Shown here one piece after another: positions 53,193 to 62,129 of a stretch of DNA of 64,000 nucleotides. A program made the position numbers and the translations under genes. This DNA is from Pseudomonas kribbensis. GTDB lineage: Bacteria; Pseudomonadota; Gammaproteobacteria; Pseudomonadales; Pseudomonadaceae. The notes below the pieces were generated by a model. It was given only the letters and a program-made list of their open reading frames with translations, was not told the DNA's origin and did not search any database. The first letter of the stretch is position 1. Every line of letters starts with the position of its first letter. The stretch spans positions 3,658,001-3,722,000 of the forward strand of contig NZ_CP029608.1 in the NCBI RefSeq assembly GCF_003352185.1, written 5' to 3'.

Positions 53193-54206
53193 CTATAAAC
53201 CTGCCTGAACCTTGTCCGCCACATCCTTCGGCAGCCACGCCTGCCACACATCCGGATGAGCCTTCATGAACGCCTCCGCCGCTTCCCGTGGCGGAGTGTG
53301 TTTCTCGCTCATATCAGCCAGTGCCTTGTTCAGATCCTCAATCGGAAAATCGACTTTGCTGAAGAACGCCGCGATCTGTGGGTATTGCTTCTGGAATGGC
53401 GCAGACACCCCGATCGACAGTTTCGAGGCCAGTGAACGGGTCGGTTTCGGGTTGGGGTTGTCGGCGTCCGTCAAGGTCTTCCAGGCATCGGCGTCGAACG
53501 GCGGCTCTTCCAGTTGCACCAGTTTGAACTTGCCGAGCAACGGCGTCGGCGACCAGTAATAGAACAGCACCGGTTTGCCCCGGCGGATCGACGAACTGAT
53601 TTCGGCATCCAGCGCCGCGCCGGAACCGCTGCGGAAATTGGTGAAGTCATCCTGCAGCCCGTACGCCGTGAGTTTCTGCTTGTTCACCACTTCCGAGGTC
53701 CAGCCGATGGGGCTGTTGAGGAACCGACCCTTGCTCGGAGTTTCCGGGTCCTTGAACACGTCCTTGTACTTCTTCAGATCACTGACACTGCGCAAGTCCG
53801 GCGCCAGCGGCTTGATGCCTTTGGCGGCATCGCCCTTGATCACATATTCCGGCACCCACCAGCCTTCGGTGGCGCCCTTGACCGTATCGCCCAGGCTGGC
53901 GACCTTGCCTTCGGCCTCGGCCTTGACCCACACCGGACTGCGCCCGGCCCATTCCTCGCCGATCACCTGAATGTCATTGTTGGCGAGCGCGGTTTCCAGG
54001 GTAATGGTGGTGCCCGGCAGCGTATCCGTCGGCAGACCATAACCCTTCTCGACGATGATCCGCAGGACATCGGTGATCAGGCTGCCGCTTTCCCAGTTCA
54101 GGTCGGCGAAGTGGATCGGGGTCTGTGCCGCATTGGCCGCTGGCATCGCAGCCATCAAGCCCATTGTGACCAGCCCAGCGGCCAGCCACCGTCGAAATCC
54201 GTTCAT
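53193..54206 (-). CDS. Glycine betaine/proline-type ABC substrate-binding protein
   Basis: Periplasmic protein of 337 residues with a signal peptide (cleavage after PAANA, about residue 26) and the OpuAC/ProX fold: IHFADLNWESGSLITDVLRIIVEKGYG at the start and the aromatic-rich GKPVLFYYWSPTPLL segment near residue 215 that usually cages the quaternary amine. GAGGTG before the ATG at 54206 fixes the start. No permease or ATPase gene is adjacent; the ligand is likely a betaine, choline or carnitine-like compound. Confidence 0.88.
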   Translation of the reverse strand: MNGFRRWLAAGLVTMGLMAAMPAANAAQTPIHFADLNWESGSLITDVLRIIVEKGYGLPTDTLPGTTITLETALANNDIQVIGEEWAGRSPVWVKAEAEGKVASLGDTVKGATEGWWVPEYVIKGDAAKGIKPLAPDLRSVSDLKKYKDVFKDPETPSKGRFLNSPIGWTSEVVNKQKLTAYGLQDDFTNFRSGSGAALDAEISSSIRRGKPVLFYYWSPTPLLGKFKLVQLEEPPFDADAWKTLTDADNPNPKPTRSLASKLSIGVSAPFQKQYPQIAAFFSKVDFPIEDLNKALADMSEKHTPPREAAEAFMKAHPDVWQAWLPKDVADKVQAGL

Positions 54207-54333
54207 GCTTTGCACCTCGTGCTGTTCACAGCAATAGCAGGATGGCCTGACAGAAGACCACAAGCCTCTGAATACTCAGTCAACTGACTGTAGACGAGGT
54301 TCCTGCTTTTTCAGGGGCATGCCACGGGCGAGG

Positions 54334-54540
54334 CTACTTTTCAGACATTTCCTGCAAGCGTTGAAGCTCGCGTCTGACCATGCTGGCGTATTCCGCAGGC
54401 TGCAAAGCGTAGATCTGCGAGGCGACCCAACCGAGCCAGGCGCTCTTCAATTCGGCTTTTGCATCAATCAGGCGCCTGGCTTCATCACGGGCGCTGTCGA
54501 GGTTCTGCAGATGGAAATCGGCGCGACTCACAGCCGTCAC
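54334..54540 (-). CDS. Small protein, 68 aa, coupled to the next gene upstream
   Basis: Start GTG at 54540, in a GTGA overlap with the stop codon of the preceding gene, the usual sign of coupled translation. The product is helical and charged with several Trp, Arg and Gln residues (ARRLIDAKAELKSAWLGWVASQIYAL); no membrane segment. I recognise no family. Confidence 0.6.
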   Translation of the reverse strand: MTAVSRADFHLQNLDSARDEARRLIDAKAELKSAWLGWVASQIYALQPAEYASMVRRELQRLQEMSEK

Positions 54541-55007
54541 TCGCTGGCCTTGAAGGTCACCAGCTCGCCCTTGCGCCATTTGGCGGCTTTGGCGGTGACG
54601 GCTTTCAGGGTTTTGGTCAGGCCTTCCTGCAATTGCTCATTGGCAGCGAACACGGTGACCGCGCTGTGACCTTCCTTGAACACGATGGCATGGCCGTCGG
54701 CGGTGCTGACGAAGGCATAGTCGCCCAGTCCGTACACGGTCATCTTGATCTCGCGAAAACGGATATCCATCTTGCCGCCTTCACGGCTGGGCAATACCGA
54801 AGCGCTGAAGTGATCGCCGACCTTGAGCTTGAGGCCGGGCTTGTCATCGACCACCAATGCGCTTTCGGTGTCGATTTCGGCAACGTAAATGCCTTCAGCG
54901 TTTTGCTCGGTGATGTAAACAAAACGCGACTGAAACTGCTTGACCAGCTTTGCCCGCAAATCACCCAGCACGAACAAAGCATGCATATCGAGGTTACTGA
55001 CTGCCAA
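54537..55007 (-). CDS. Conserved hypothetical protein, about 156 aa
   Basis: A soluble alpha/beta protein: MHALFVLGDLRAKLVKQFQSRFVYITEQNAEGIYVAEIDTESALVV, then KVGDHFSASVLPSREGGKMDIRFREIKMTVYG. The best start is TTG at 55007, seven bases after GGGGA; the first ATG (54986) lacks a ribosome-binding site. I have no family name; related proteins occur in other pseudomonads as far as I recall. It forms a two-gene unit with the 68-aa gene. Confidence 0.65.
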   Translation of the reverse strand: MAVSNLDMHALFVLGDLRAKLVKQFQSRFVYITEQNAEGIYVAEIDTESALVVDDKPGLKLKVGDHFSASVLPSREGGKMDIRFREIKMTVYGLGDYAFVSTADGHAIVFKEGHSAVTVFAANEQLQEGLTKTLKAVTAKAAKWRKGELVTFKASE

Positions 55008-55413
55008 AGAAACATCCCCACACTTGAAAGAGTGCCACGCGCGAAAAACGCGCACGACGTTAAAAACGGCCAGGCCGATGGTATTGCGCAATGACTCGAA
55101 TAAAAGCCTGAACGGGCAAAGTGCTTGTTCAGCGCGAGGTTCACAAGACTACTGGAATGGCGCTCGCGAAACCTGCAAAGACGTTCTCCAAATGTTGAAG
55201 GAAAAAGCTTCACGGTCGGCCAGAGAAAACTGACTACAAACTTTAGGGAAAATACTCACCAAGAAAAGCACTTTTCCGACATATCGCACGCAAAAAATTG
55301 CTTTAGATAACGCCATGCCGTCAACAGGTGTTGGCGATTCTAGAGCAGCGACGCTGCTTGCGACTACCCGCAACCGTCTGTAAATGCGGGTCAATCCATG
55401 AAAAGGACTTCAT
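55008..55413. other. Intergenic region, 406 bases
   Basis: Lies between two divergent starts (55007 and 55414). It is AT-richer than the window average and holds an AGGCTTTTATTCGAGTC segment and a possible -35 TTGACGGC on the minus strand near 55318-55331. No RNA gene or repeat recognised. Confidence 0.4.
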
Positions 55414-55662
55414 ATGTGCACTTTGACGCATTTTGCCGTGGCTTACGAACAACCCTTTGTCTTGAATGCCCCAGGCCTTGGCACTGACAACGCATCAGAG
55501 TCATTTGGTCGGGAACCGCGGTTTCAAGTGATTCCGGCCGGTAACGCCTTTTTCCATATCAGAGAAAAGTCGACCGGCCGTGTAAGAGGTTTCCGTGAGG
55601 ATCACAACGCCGCCTGTGCCCTCGCCCGCTCGCTGGAATCACGGGTGGCCCACGATCATTAA
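55414..55662 (+). CDS. Small protein, 82 aa, unknown
   Basis: AAGGACTTCAT precedes the ATG, a fair ribosome-binding site. The central part, FQVIPAGNAFFHIREKSTGRVRGFREDHNAACALARSLES, suggests a compact fold with strand-turn-strand and a helix, similar in layout to other short Pseudomonas proteins near 27.5 and 55.7 kb. Function unknown. Convergent with the 67-aa gene 6 bp away. Confidence 0.65.
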   Translation: MCTLTHFAVAYEQPFVLNAPGLGTDNASESFGREPRFQVIPAGNAFFHIREKSTGRVRGFREDHNAACALARSLESRVAHDH

Positions 55663-55668
55663 ACGCAA

Positions 55669-55872
55669 TCAGTGCAGGCTGCTACCGGGCTCGTCTTTCA
55701 ACTGCGCGAGCCACGCAGCCCTGCACTCTTCGGCCTCGTCACGGCTGGCGAACGCCGTGCCCCGCCGCTCACCGTTGAGCAACACCACCCAGCAGACGCT
55801 TTGCCCCATCGCACGCAGCCCGGCCGGAACACCGCTGCCGATCATCACCGCGACATCGACTCTGCATTGCAT
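55669..55872 (-). CDS. Small protein, 67 aa, unknown
   Basis: GGGAGG six bases before the ATG strongly supports the start. Sequence MQCRVDVAVMIGSGVPAGLR then WVVLLNGERRGTAFASRDEAEECRAAWLAQLKDEPG: a strand-strand-helix domain like that of the 62-aa protein at 27.5 kb (both have ASR-EA at the helix start). Function unknown. Confidence 0.68.
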   Translation of the reverse strand: MQCRVDVAVMIGSGVPAGLRAMGQSVCWVVLLNGERRGTAFASRDEAEECRAAWLAQLKDEPGSSLH

Positions 55873-55985
55873 GCTGACCTCCCAACTTCATTAGCTACCT
55901 AACTATGCAGGCATGTTAATGATTTGGATCAAGCGGAAACAGCAACGCGGGTGCACAGCTTCATTGCAATTCCGGCAACAATGCC

Positions 55986-57593
55986 TCAGCGCGGATTCTC
56001 GGGTTTGTACCCCAGACGCAGCCCGCCCCAGTGCCGTCCCTTGACCATGATCGGTACCGACAGGTCGTGCATCAGCTCGCCGGTATCGCGAGTGTAGGTC
56101 TGCAACAGCACCGGTTGCTGATGACTGCCGCAACGTATGCCTGTGCGGTCGGCGAACTTGCGCTTGGTGCGGTTATGCACGGTATCGGTCTGCATATCGC
56201 CGGTCAGCGGCTGGCTGAATGCCTGATTGTGGGTCGGCACATAACCCTGCTGCGTACATGCAATGGCGAACACCAGACCTTCGTGGCGCGGCAGCAGGGG
56301 CTCCTGAATCGCCGGCAGCACCTGATCGGTGTAGCGGTCGAAACGGGTCTGGAACTTGGCTGGCTGAGTGTTCGGGATCGGCTGATACTGGCGATCGAAC
56401 AAGTCCTCAAGACTGATCCGCCCTTGCTCGACATCGGCCTCGAAACGCGCACCAATCTGACTCGCACCTTCGCGGGCCAGGTCGTAGATGCGCTGGTGAT
56501 AGTCATCCAGCCCGACTTCGGCCAGACGCTCGCTGATGGTTTCCGCCTGCCCTTCCATCTGCACCGCTGCTTCGGCCAGGCGCCGGGTCTGTTGGTCGCT
56601 GATTGCCAGATCGCTGCGCATTTGCTCGATGGCGGTGAACAAACTGTCGAGTTGTTCGCGATTGGTTTCGGCGCCCCGGGCGATTTCACCGACCTGGCTT
56701 TCAACCCCGGCCGCCAGTCGCGCGATGTTTTCCAGGTGCTGACCAGTGTGTTCGACCTGCTCGACACCGGTGTGCAAATCGTCGGAGAGCTGGCGGATCT
56801 GCTCCACCACCTGCGCGGTGCGCTGCTGAATGTCGGCGACCATCTCGCCCACCTCACCGGTGGCCGTTGCCGTCCGAGCAGCCAGACCACGCACCTCATC
56901 TGCCACCACCGCAAAACCGCGACCATGCTCACCGGCCCGGGCCGCTTCAATCGCTGCGTTCAACGCCAGAAGATTGGTCTGGCTGGCAATCGACTGAATC
57001 ACCAGGGTCACGCGCTGAATGTCGTCGCTGCGCTCGCTCAAGGCTTCGATCAGTTCACGACTGGCATTGGCGCGTTGACTGAGTTGATGCATGCGGGAAA
57101 TGGAGTCGACCAGCTCGGTGCGCCCCGCTGCACTGCTGTGATGGGCTTCGCTCGCAGCGCCGAGCGCTTCGCGGCTGAGCTGGGATGTGGCTTGCTCGGT
57201 TGCGATCATCACTTCGGCGTTGTTGACGATCTGCGCGGCCGCATCGAGTTGCGATTGCAGCTTGCCGGCCAGCTCCTTGACGGAAAACGCCACGCCGGCG
57301 GCTGACAGCGCGTTATGACTGGTGGTGTAGGAAAGGTCGCGCGTCAGCTCGGACATCGCGTTGCTGCTATCGACCGGCTGCGCATCGGGGACAGCACGGG
57401 AGCGCAGGCGCGGCAGCCAGACAATCAGCACCGCCAGCGGCATGCCCACGTATAACGGCCATTCGCCGAAGGTCATCCCGGCCAGCAACAGCATCAGGGC
57501 GATGCTTTGCAGGGTCGGCGACAGCCAGCGATTATTCTTCGGCAAAACAACTGGTGCAGGCAGAGCCGCAACCAGAGATCCATCTCTCGTCAT
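55986..57593 (-). CDS. Methyl-accepting chemotaxis protein with cytosolic C-terminal sensor-like domain
   Basis: Chemoreceptor of 535 residues. Two closely spaced N-terminal helices (about residues 28-60) leave almost no periplasmic domain. The signalling coiled coil follows, with hairpin tip [37 protein letters not shown] (about residues 200-236). About 150 residues after the coiled coil ([25 protein letters not shown] ... [28 protein letters not shown]) form a C-terminal cytosolic domain, so sensing is probably inside the cell. This inverted order is known from some Pseudomonas receptors. Ligand unknown. Confidence 0.92.
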   Translation of the reverse strand: MTRDGSLVAALPAPVVLPKNNRWLSPTLQSIALMLLLAGMTFGEWPLYVGMPLAVLIVWLPRLRSRAVPDAQPVDSSNAMSELTRDLSYTTSHNALSAAGVAFSVKELAGKLQSQLDAAAQIVNNAEVMIATEQATSQLSREALGAASEAHHSSAAGRTELVDSISRMHQLSQRANASRELIEALSERSDDIQRVTLVIQSIASQTNLLALNAAIEAARAGEHGRGFAVVADEVRGLAARTATATGEVGEMVADIQQRTAQVVEQIRQLSDDLHTGVEQVEHTGQHLENIARLAAGVESQVGEIARGAETNREQLDSLFTAIEQMRSDLAISDQQTRRLAEAAVQMEGQAETISERLAEVGLDDYHQRIYDLAREGASQIGARFEADVEQGRISLEDLFDRQYQPIPNTQPAKFQTRFDRYTDQVLPAIQEPLLPRHEGLVFAIACTQQGYVPTHNQAFSQPLTGDMQTDTVHNRTKRKFADRTGIRCGSHQQPVLLQTYTRDTGELMHDLSVPIMVKGRHWGGLRLGYKPENPR

Positions 57594-57730
57594 TTTGTTA
57601 CCCCACGCTTGTTCTCATTGTTGTGACTGCATTAAACGCCACTACAAGGCCATTATCCATGGTCCGTTAGTCGTGGGTCTGTGGCAGGTCAATGGAACGG
57701 CGCGGGGATTTCCGGCAGACGAGAAAAAGC

Positions 57731-57785
57731 AAAGATCGCAGCCTTCTGCCGCTTTAAACAAAAGCTGCAGAAGGCTGCGATCTTT
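57731..57785. repeat. Long inverted repeat acting as terminator
   Basis: AAAGATCGCAGCCTTCTGC and its perfect 19-base reverse complement are separated by a 17-base spacer with a T-run after each side. It resembles a dispersed intergenic repeat of P. fluorescens-group genomes and sits downstream of the DksA-like gene on the minus strand. Confidence 0.8.
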
Positions 57786-57821
57786 TCGCGACGACCCGCA
57801 TTGAAGGGGTCGCCTCAGGAA

Positions 57822-58226
57822 TCAGGCCTGACGCTGGTGCTTGTCGATTTGCTCGTGACGCTCTTGAGCTTCGATGCAGTACTTGGTGGTCGGGCTGATC
57901 AGCAGGCGTTTCAGGCCGATAGGCTCGCCGCTGTCGTCGCACCAGCCAAAGCTGTCTTCCTTGATACGCTCAAGGGCTTGTTCCAGCTGAGGCAGCATGC
58001 GCTGGTCGCGATCGATCGCGTTTACCAGCCAGGTGCGCTCTTCTTCCACCGAGGCGGCGTCCGCCGGGTCAGCCGGGGTGTCCAGGCTCTCGATGGCAAT
58101 ACGGTTTTGCTCAATGCGCTCGTGGGTTTCGACTTTCATGTTCTGCAACAGCTCGCTGAAGAAAGCGTGTTGCTCGGCATTCATGTAGTCATCTGCCGGC
58201 ATGGCCAGCAACTTGTCCTTTGTCAT
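57822..58226 (-). CDS. DksA/TraR-family protein with degenerate zinc finger
   Basis: A 134-residue RNA-polymerase-binding-type protein: long coiled-coil N-terminal part with the tip acidic pair retained (PADPADAASVEEE, matching the DPVDRAAQEEE tip of DksA), then a globular part. The canonical four-Cys zinc finger is C-x2-C...C-x2-C; here it reads CDDS...CIEA, so two Cys are lost, as in zinc-independent DksA2 of P. aeruginosa. The ATG at 58226 follows the short leader; a longer frame upstream is not supported. It may stand in for DksA when zinc is scarce. Confidence 0.88.
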   Translation of the reverse strand: MTKDKLLAMPADDYMNAEQHAFFSELLQNMKVETHERIEQNRIAIESLDTPADPADAASVEEERTWLVNAIDRDQRMLPQLEQALERIKEDSFGWCDDSGEPIGLKRLLISPTTKYCIEAQERHEQIDKHQRQA

Positions 58227-58637
58227 TGATATCTCTATAAAAAAACGTGCATTAAGGCGAATTAGGGAGCGTTCCGGCGAACCGCCTGCGGTCATCGGAA
58301 AGGCATCGTTTATTGCAAACGCCACCCGGCACTCAATTTACGAAGGGGCGGCAGTCTAAGGCCCGTTTGAGGCCTCAGCAACTGTAAATACAGGGAATTT
58401 GTCCGACAAAGCCCGGAAAGTGCTCTGACACAGGCCCTACGGCGCTCATCGGAGTGCGTTTATAGCAAGAAATTCAGTCGAGCGGCTGTATATAGAAGAC
58501 AAACGGCGGATGAGCGGCGCTTTGTCGCATTTCTTTACAATCACCGACGGCAAAACCAGCCCGTTCTCGGGACTGACAATCGTCCCAACCTCGGCTACGT
58601 TATGCCCTCCCCCCGGTTTGACTTGAAGGAACGCGTC
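58227..58637. other. Intergenic region, 411 bases
   Basis: Lies between the divergent DksA-like and glutathione transferase genes. Contains a CCGTTCTCGGGACTGACAATCGTCCC segment and several short palindromes but no convincing RNA gene. Candidate promoters for both genes must lie here; I cannot place a zinc (Zur) operator with confidence. Confidence 0.4.
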
Positions 58638-59243
58638 ATGAAACTGATCGGCATGCTGGACTCCCCTTATGTGCGCCGCGTAGCGATCTCTGCCAAGAGC
58701 CTTGGGATCGAACTGGAGCACGACCCGGTGTCGGTGTTCCGCCATTTCGAGCGTTTCCAGCAGATCAACCCGGTGGTCAAGGCGCCGACCCTGGTCCTCG
58801 ACGACGGCGAAGTGCTGATCGACTCGACGCTGATCCTCGACTACCTCGAAGCCCTGTCCGGCAAAACCCTGCTGCCCACCGACCTGTCGCAACGGGTACA
58901 AGCCCTGCGCTTGATCGGCCTTGGCCTCGCCGCCTGCGAAAAAGCCGTGCAGCTGTATTACGAACGCAACCTGCGCCCGGCCGACATTCAATATCAGCCG
59001 TGGGTCGAACGCGTCGAAGGCCAACTCGCCGCCGCTTTCACCGCCCTCGAACACGAACTGCAAAAACATCCGCTGCCTACCGATGGCACCCTCCAGCAGG
59101 ACGGCATCACCCTCGCCGTCGCCTGGAGCTTCACCGGCCTCGTCGTCCCTGACCAGATCGACGCCCAACGCTTCCCGCGCATCGCCCAGTACACCGCGTA
59201 CGCCGAAGGCCTCGAAGCGTTCATCAGCACCCCGATGAACTGA
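58638..59243 (+). CDS. Glutathione S-transferase
   Basis: A 201-residue thioredoxin-fold enzyme that conjugates or reduces with glutathione. N-terminal domain: MKLIGMLDSPYVRRVAISAKSLGIELEHDPVSVFRHFERFQQINPVVKAPTLVLDDG with the Ser of the DSPYVRR motif as the likely glutathione-activating residue, cis-Pro in VKAPTL, and DSTLILDYLE. The C-terminal helical domain starts at about residue 85. GAAGGAACGCGTC precedes the ATG at 58638. The AlkD-like gene begins 2 bp after its stop, so the two are probably co-transcribed, suggesting defence against alkylating agents. Confidence 0.9.
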   Translation: MKLIGMLDSPYVRRVAISAKSLGIELEHDPVSVFRHFERFQQINPVVKAPTLVLDDGEVLIDSTLILDYLEALSGKTLLPTDLSQRVQALRLIGLGLAACEKAVQLYYERNLRPADIQYQPWVERVEGQLAAAFTALEHELQKHPLPTDGTLQQDGITLAVAWSFTGLVVPDQIDAQRFPRIAQYTAYAEGLEAFISTPMN

Positions 59244-59245
59244 TC

Positions 59246-60352
59246 ATGAGCACAACCGAAACCGCCGCCCCGGCCCTGAAAGAAATCTTCAACGCCGAGC
59301 GTCTGCAACACATCGCCAGCGAAATGAGCGCCGTGTACCCGGCGTTCAAGGCCAAGGCCTTTCTCAAGCACGCCAACGACGGCCTCGCCGACCTTTCGGT
59401 CATGCAGCGCATGGCCCGCGTCAGCGCAAGCCTGCACGCCGTGCTGCCACTGGACTACACCGATTCCCTCGCCGTACTGCGCGAACTCGCCCCACGCCTG
59501 AACAGCGGCTTCGTCAGCATGAGCCTGCCGCACTACGTCGCGAGCTACGGTACACACGCATTCGACACCTCGATGGAAGCCCTGAAGTACTTCACCACCT
59601 TCGGCTCCTCCGAATTCGCCATCCGCCACTTCCTGCGCAGCGACCTGGAACGCTCGCTGGAACGGATGCACGACTGGACCCGAGACGAAAACCACCACGT
59701 CCGCCGCCTCGCCAGCGAAGGCAGCCGCCCTCGCCTGCCATGGTCGTTTCGGCTGGAACCGGTGCAGGCAAACCCGCAATTGGCCGCCGGGATTCTTGAC
59801 CGGTTGAAGGCGGATGAAAGTTTGTACGTGCGCAAGTCAGTGGCGAATCATTTGAATGACGTGACCAAAGAGCATCCGGAGTGGGTGCTGAATACGGTTG
59901 AGGGGTGGGCGCTGGAGAACAAGCACACGGCGTGGATTGCCAAACATGCATTGCGGAGCTTGATCAAACAGGGGGATTTGCGGGCACTCACTGTTATTGG
60001 TGCTGGGGCCAAGGCTGAGGTTGAGTTGCTGGATGTGAAGGTCGAACCGGCGGTTGTGCGGCTTGGGGACACGATCACTTTGTCATTCACCGTGCGGTCG
60101 TTGGCGCCGGTGGAACAGCGGTTGGTGATTGATTATGCGATTGACTATGTGAAGGCGAATGGCGGGACTTCGGCCAAGGTTTTCAAGTTGAAGACGTTGG
60201 ATTTGGCTGGGTTTGGGAGCGAGGTGGTGGCCCGCAGGCAAGTAATCAAGGATTTCACCACGCGCAAGCATTATGCGGGGGAGCATGCGGTGCACGTGGT
60301 GGTTAATGGGGAGCGGTTGGCGAGTACTGCCGTTAACATCCTCGTTTCATAA
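59246..60352 (+). CDS. DNA alkylation repair protein (AlkD/HEAT-repeat glycosylase family)
   Basis: A 368-residue all-helical HEAT-like protein; AlkD-type enzymes excise N3- and N7-alkylated purines. Repeats are suggested by HLNDVTKEHPEWVLNTVEGWALENKHTAWIAKHALRSLIKQGD (about residues 198-240). A C-terminal beta-rich segment follows (residues ~255-368). The first half uses C-ending Leu codons almost only, while the part after about 59780 uses mostly TTG and many GGG codons: an intragenic shift. Immediately downstream of the glutathione transferase gene. Confidence 0.88.
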   Translation: MSTTETAAPALKEIFNAERLQHIASEMSAVYPAFKAKAFLKHANDGLADLSVMQRMARVSASLHAVLPLDYTDSLAVLRELAPRLNSGFVSMSLPHYVASYGTHAFDTSMEALKYFTTFGSSEFAIRHFLRSDLERSLERMHDWTRDENHHVRRLASEGSRPRLPWSFRLEPVQANPQLAAGILDRLKADESLYVRKSVANHLNDVTKEHPEWVLNTVEGWALENKHTAWIAKHALRSLIKQGDLRALTVIGAGAKAEVELLDVKVEPAVVRLGDTITLSFTVRSLAPVEQRLVIDYAIDYVKANGGTSAKVFKLKTLDLAGFGSEVVARRQVIKDFTTRKHYAGEHAVHVVVNGERLASTAVNILVS

Positions 60353-60395
60353 ATATAAAAATAGTTTGGTCATCAAGCCCCATAAGGATATCCCC

Positions 60396-60896
60396 TTGCG
60401 AAGATTGTTCCTCAGTAACAAAAAAGTCCGAAACATCCCCCGTCACCTCCGCTCCTTGGAGCACTGGGCCGCGAGTTTTAGCGGCGAGTTCCATCCTCGC
60501 AGCGATGAGCAAGAGCGTTACACACACTGGAAAATCCCGGTACTCAACAACCTCGTTCAAGGTCCGCAAGCACGTATCGAAGTGCAGGCCTTCTGTGTTC
60601 AGCAATTGCTCGAAGCAGCGGCTCATCTTTCCCGCGCAGCGGATCGCAGCCAAGGTTACTACCGCATTGCCTGCCTGGTGGTATGGCCCTGGTTACATCA
60701 GAGCGAAGTGACAGTGTTCTATGACCGTGAGTACTACTTGAGTTTTCTGGGGCAGCATAACTCGCTTACCCCGATACACTTGAGCGAAAGGCTTGCGTTG
60801 AATGTGCCCGAGAACTTCATTGAGCATGGGCATGATGTAACCCAGGACGATGATGAAGTCGAAGTTCAGTGGTGGTGTATCGGGGAGCATGCTTGA
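60396..60896 (+). CDS. DUF3916 protein
   Basis: A 166-residue protein: RRLFLSNKKVRNIPRHLRSLEHWAASFSGEFHP start and VFYDREYYLSFLG with VEVQWWCIGE at the end, matching DUF3916 as I recall it. The best start is TTG at 60396, seven bases after AAGGA; a longer frame overlaps the AlkD gene. The family is frequently near toxin/polymorphic-effector genes but its role is not settled. AT-richer than its left neighbours. Confidence 0.68.
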   Translation: MRRLFLSNKKVRNIPRHLRSLEHWAASFSGEFHPRSDEQERYTHWKIPVLNNLVQGPQARIEVQAFCVQQLLEAAAHLSRAADRSQGYYRIACLVVWPWLHQSEVTVFYDREYYLSFLGQHNSLTPIHLSERLALNVPENFIEHGHDVTQDDDEVEVQWWCIGEHA

Positions 60897-61033
60897 TCAG
60901 TAACGGCCTGTCGTCTGGAATGCTCTTGGCCGAGAGTTTTCCTTTGCCGAGCCTCACTTCAGGAGTTAAGCGATCAGTCGACTGATCAGACTGAGACGGT
61001 TACGCTGACGTTTTTCACCTGAACGGAAAGCGT

Positions 61034-61414
61034 ATGTCAGAGGTGTACCAGGGAAGCTGTTTGTGCGGAGTCGTCGGTTACGAATTAACCACCTCACCAA
61101 AAGCAGTGAGCCATTGCCATTGCAGTCAATGCCGTAAAGGTCACGGGGCCGCATTCGCTTCGTACGGCAGTGTTCCGCAAAGCACACTTCGCATACTCCG
61201 TGGCTCCGCCAGCATTAAATCCTATGTTTCTTCGGAGTCGGTATTACGCGAGTTCTGCTCGGAATGCGGTTCTACTTTGTTCTGGTCACGGTCTCAAGGT
61301 GAGTTTTCCGACTGGGTTTCGATAGCACTGGGCACGCTCGATACGCCGTTCCTGCCTGAAAAGCAGAAGCACGTTCATACCGACTCTGCAGCTCCTTGGT
61401 ATATATCTGTTTAG
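61034..61414 (+). CDS. GFA-family (CENP-V domain) zinc protein
   Basis: A 126-residue protein with the GFA zinc sites: C-x-C in GSCLCGVVGYE (~8-10), HCHCSQCRK (~28-34) and FCSECGSTLFW (~75-78). The family was named after a protein thought to help formaldehyde react with glutathione; the general role is binding of small thiol or aldehyde adducts. GGAAAGCGT precedes the ATG. A lone gene. Confidence 0.88.
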   Translation: MSEVYQGSCLCGVVGYELTTSPKAVSHCHCSQCRKGHGAAFASYGSVPQSTLRILRGSASIKSYVSSESVLREFCSECGSTLFWSRSQGEFSDWVSIALGTLDTPFLPEKQKHVHTDSAAPWYISV

Positions 61415-61462
61415 TCCTCAAAAAGTGGGGATGGATTTTTCCCTACTCCTGACCTTCAAGAA

Positions 61463-62119
61463 TTACCAACTTCCGTACGGAATACCGAATTTATCGATAT
61501 AGCGCTTGGACTTTTCACTGACCGGATACGCATAACGCCCTTCATTCTTGCCCTGACTAGGCCCCAACGGCTCGATCTCGGCTGGGGCTCGGGCTACTTT
61601 CATCGGATGATGGCACGAGTCTCTTACCCAAACCTGCACGACGCCCCCAGGAGCCAACCCCAGATAGATCGACGCCATATACCTTGCCTTTTGATCAGGC
61701 GTCTGCGGACAACGCTGATTGGTAGATGACACCATCAGTTGCCTGGCCTCCTCAGGAATGTCCACCCAAGCCTGCCATGTCTTCTGTTCTACGATGGATT
61801 GCCAGCGAACGTAAATACGAATGGGTAGGTCGGCACCCACTACTTTTCTTCCACTGCCGCCAACGCCCTTCCAGCCCCTAGCAGACTCTGTCCCGTCTTC
61901 AGGCTCACCGCCAGCGGCGGTGCCGCCGCCCGTCCTGAAGAAAACCTTTCCGGTGATGTCTTGTACTGAGCTGTACTCTACCCAGACCTTCATGTAGTCA
62001 GGCTCAATGAAGGCCATCTCCCACCATTCGGGCTTAGGATCATTTTTGGCTGACAACGGATCAATCAAATGACATCCAGCAATTAACAACACAGATAGCA
62101 AACTTATGAATTGCCTCAT
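61463..62119 (-). CDS. DUF2931 lipoprotein, copy 2 (candidate T6SS lipase immunity)
   Basis: A 218-residue periplasmic lipoprotein (signal then lipobox IAGC, Cys 16). It is nearly the same length as, and very similar to, the upstream copy at 62130-62786: both share RTGGGTAAGGEPEDG, SARGW, IYVRWQSIVE, SIYLGLAPGGVVQVWVRDSCHHP and the ending FGIPYGSW. The starts of the genes are 667 bases apart, so this is a tandem duplication. Such lipoproteins often lie beside lipase effectors of the type VI secretion system and block them in the periplasm. Function inferred from context. Confidence 0.8.
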   Translation of the reverse strand: MRQFISLLSVLLIAGCHLIDPLSAKNDPKPEWWEMAFIEPDYMKVWVEYSSVQDITGKVFFRTGGGTAAGGEPEDGTESARGWKGVGGSGRKVVGADLPIRIYVRWQSIVEQKTWQAWVDIPEEARQLMVSSTNQRCPQTPDQKARYMASIYLGLAPGGVVQVWVRDSCHHPMKVARAPAEIEPLGPSQGKNEGRYAYPVSEKSKRYIDKFGIPYGSW

Positions 62120-62129
62120 TTGCTGACAG

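Noticed and set aside
58446..59168. 240-aa open frame on the minus strand
   Set aside because: Antisense to the glutathione transferase gene, whose domain motifs are complete.
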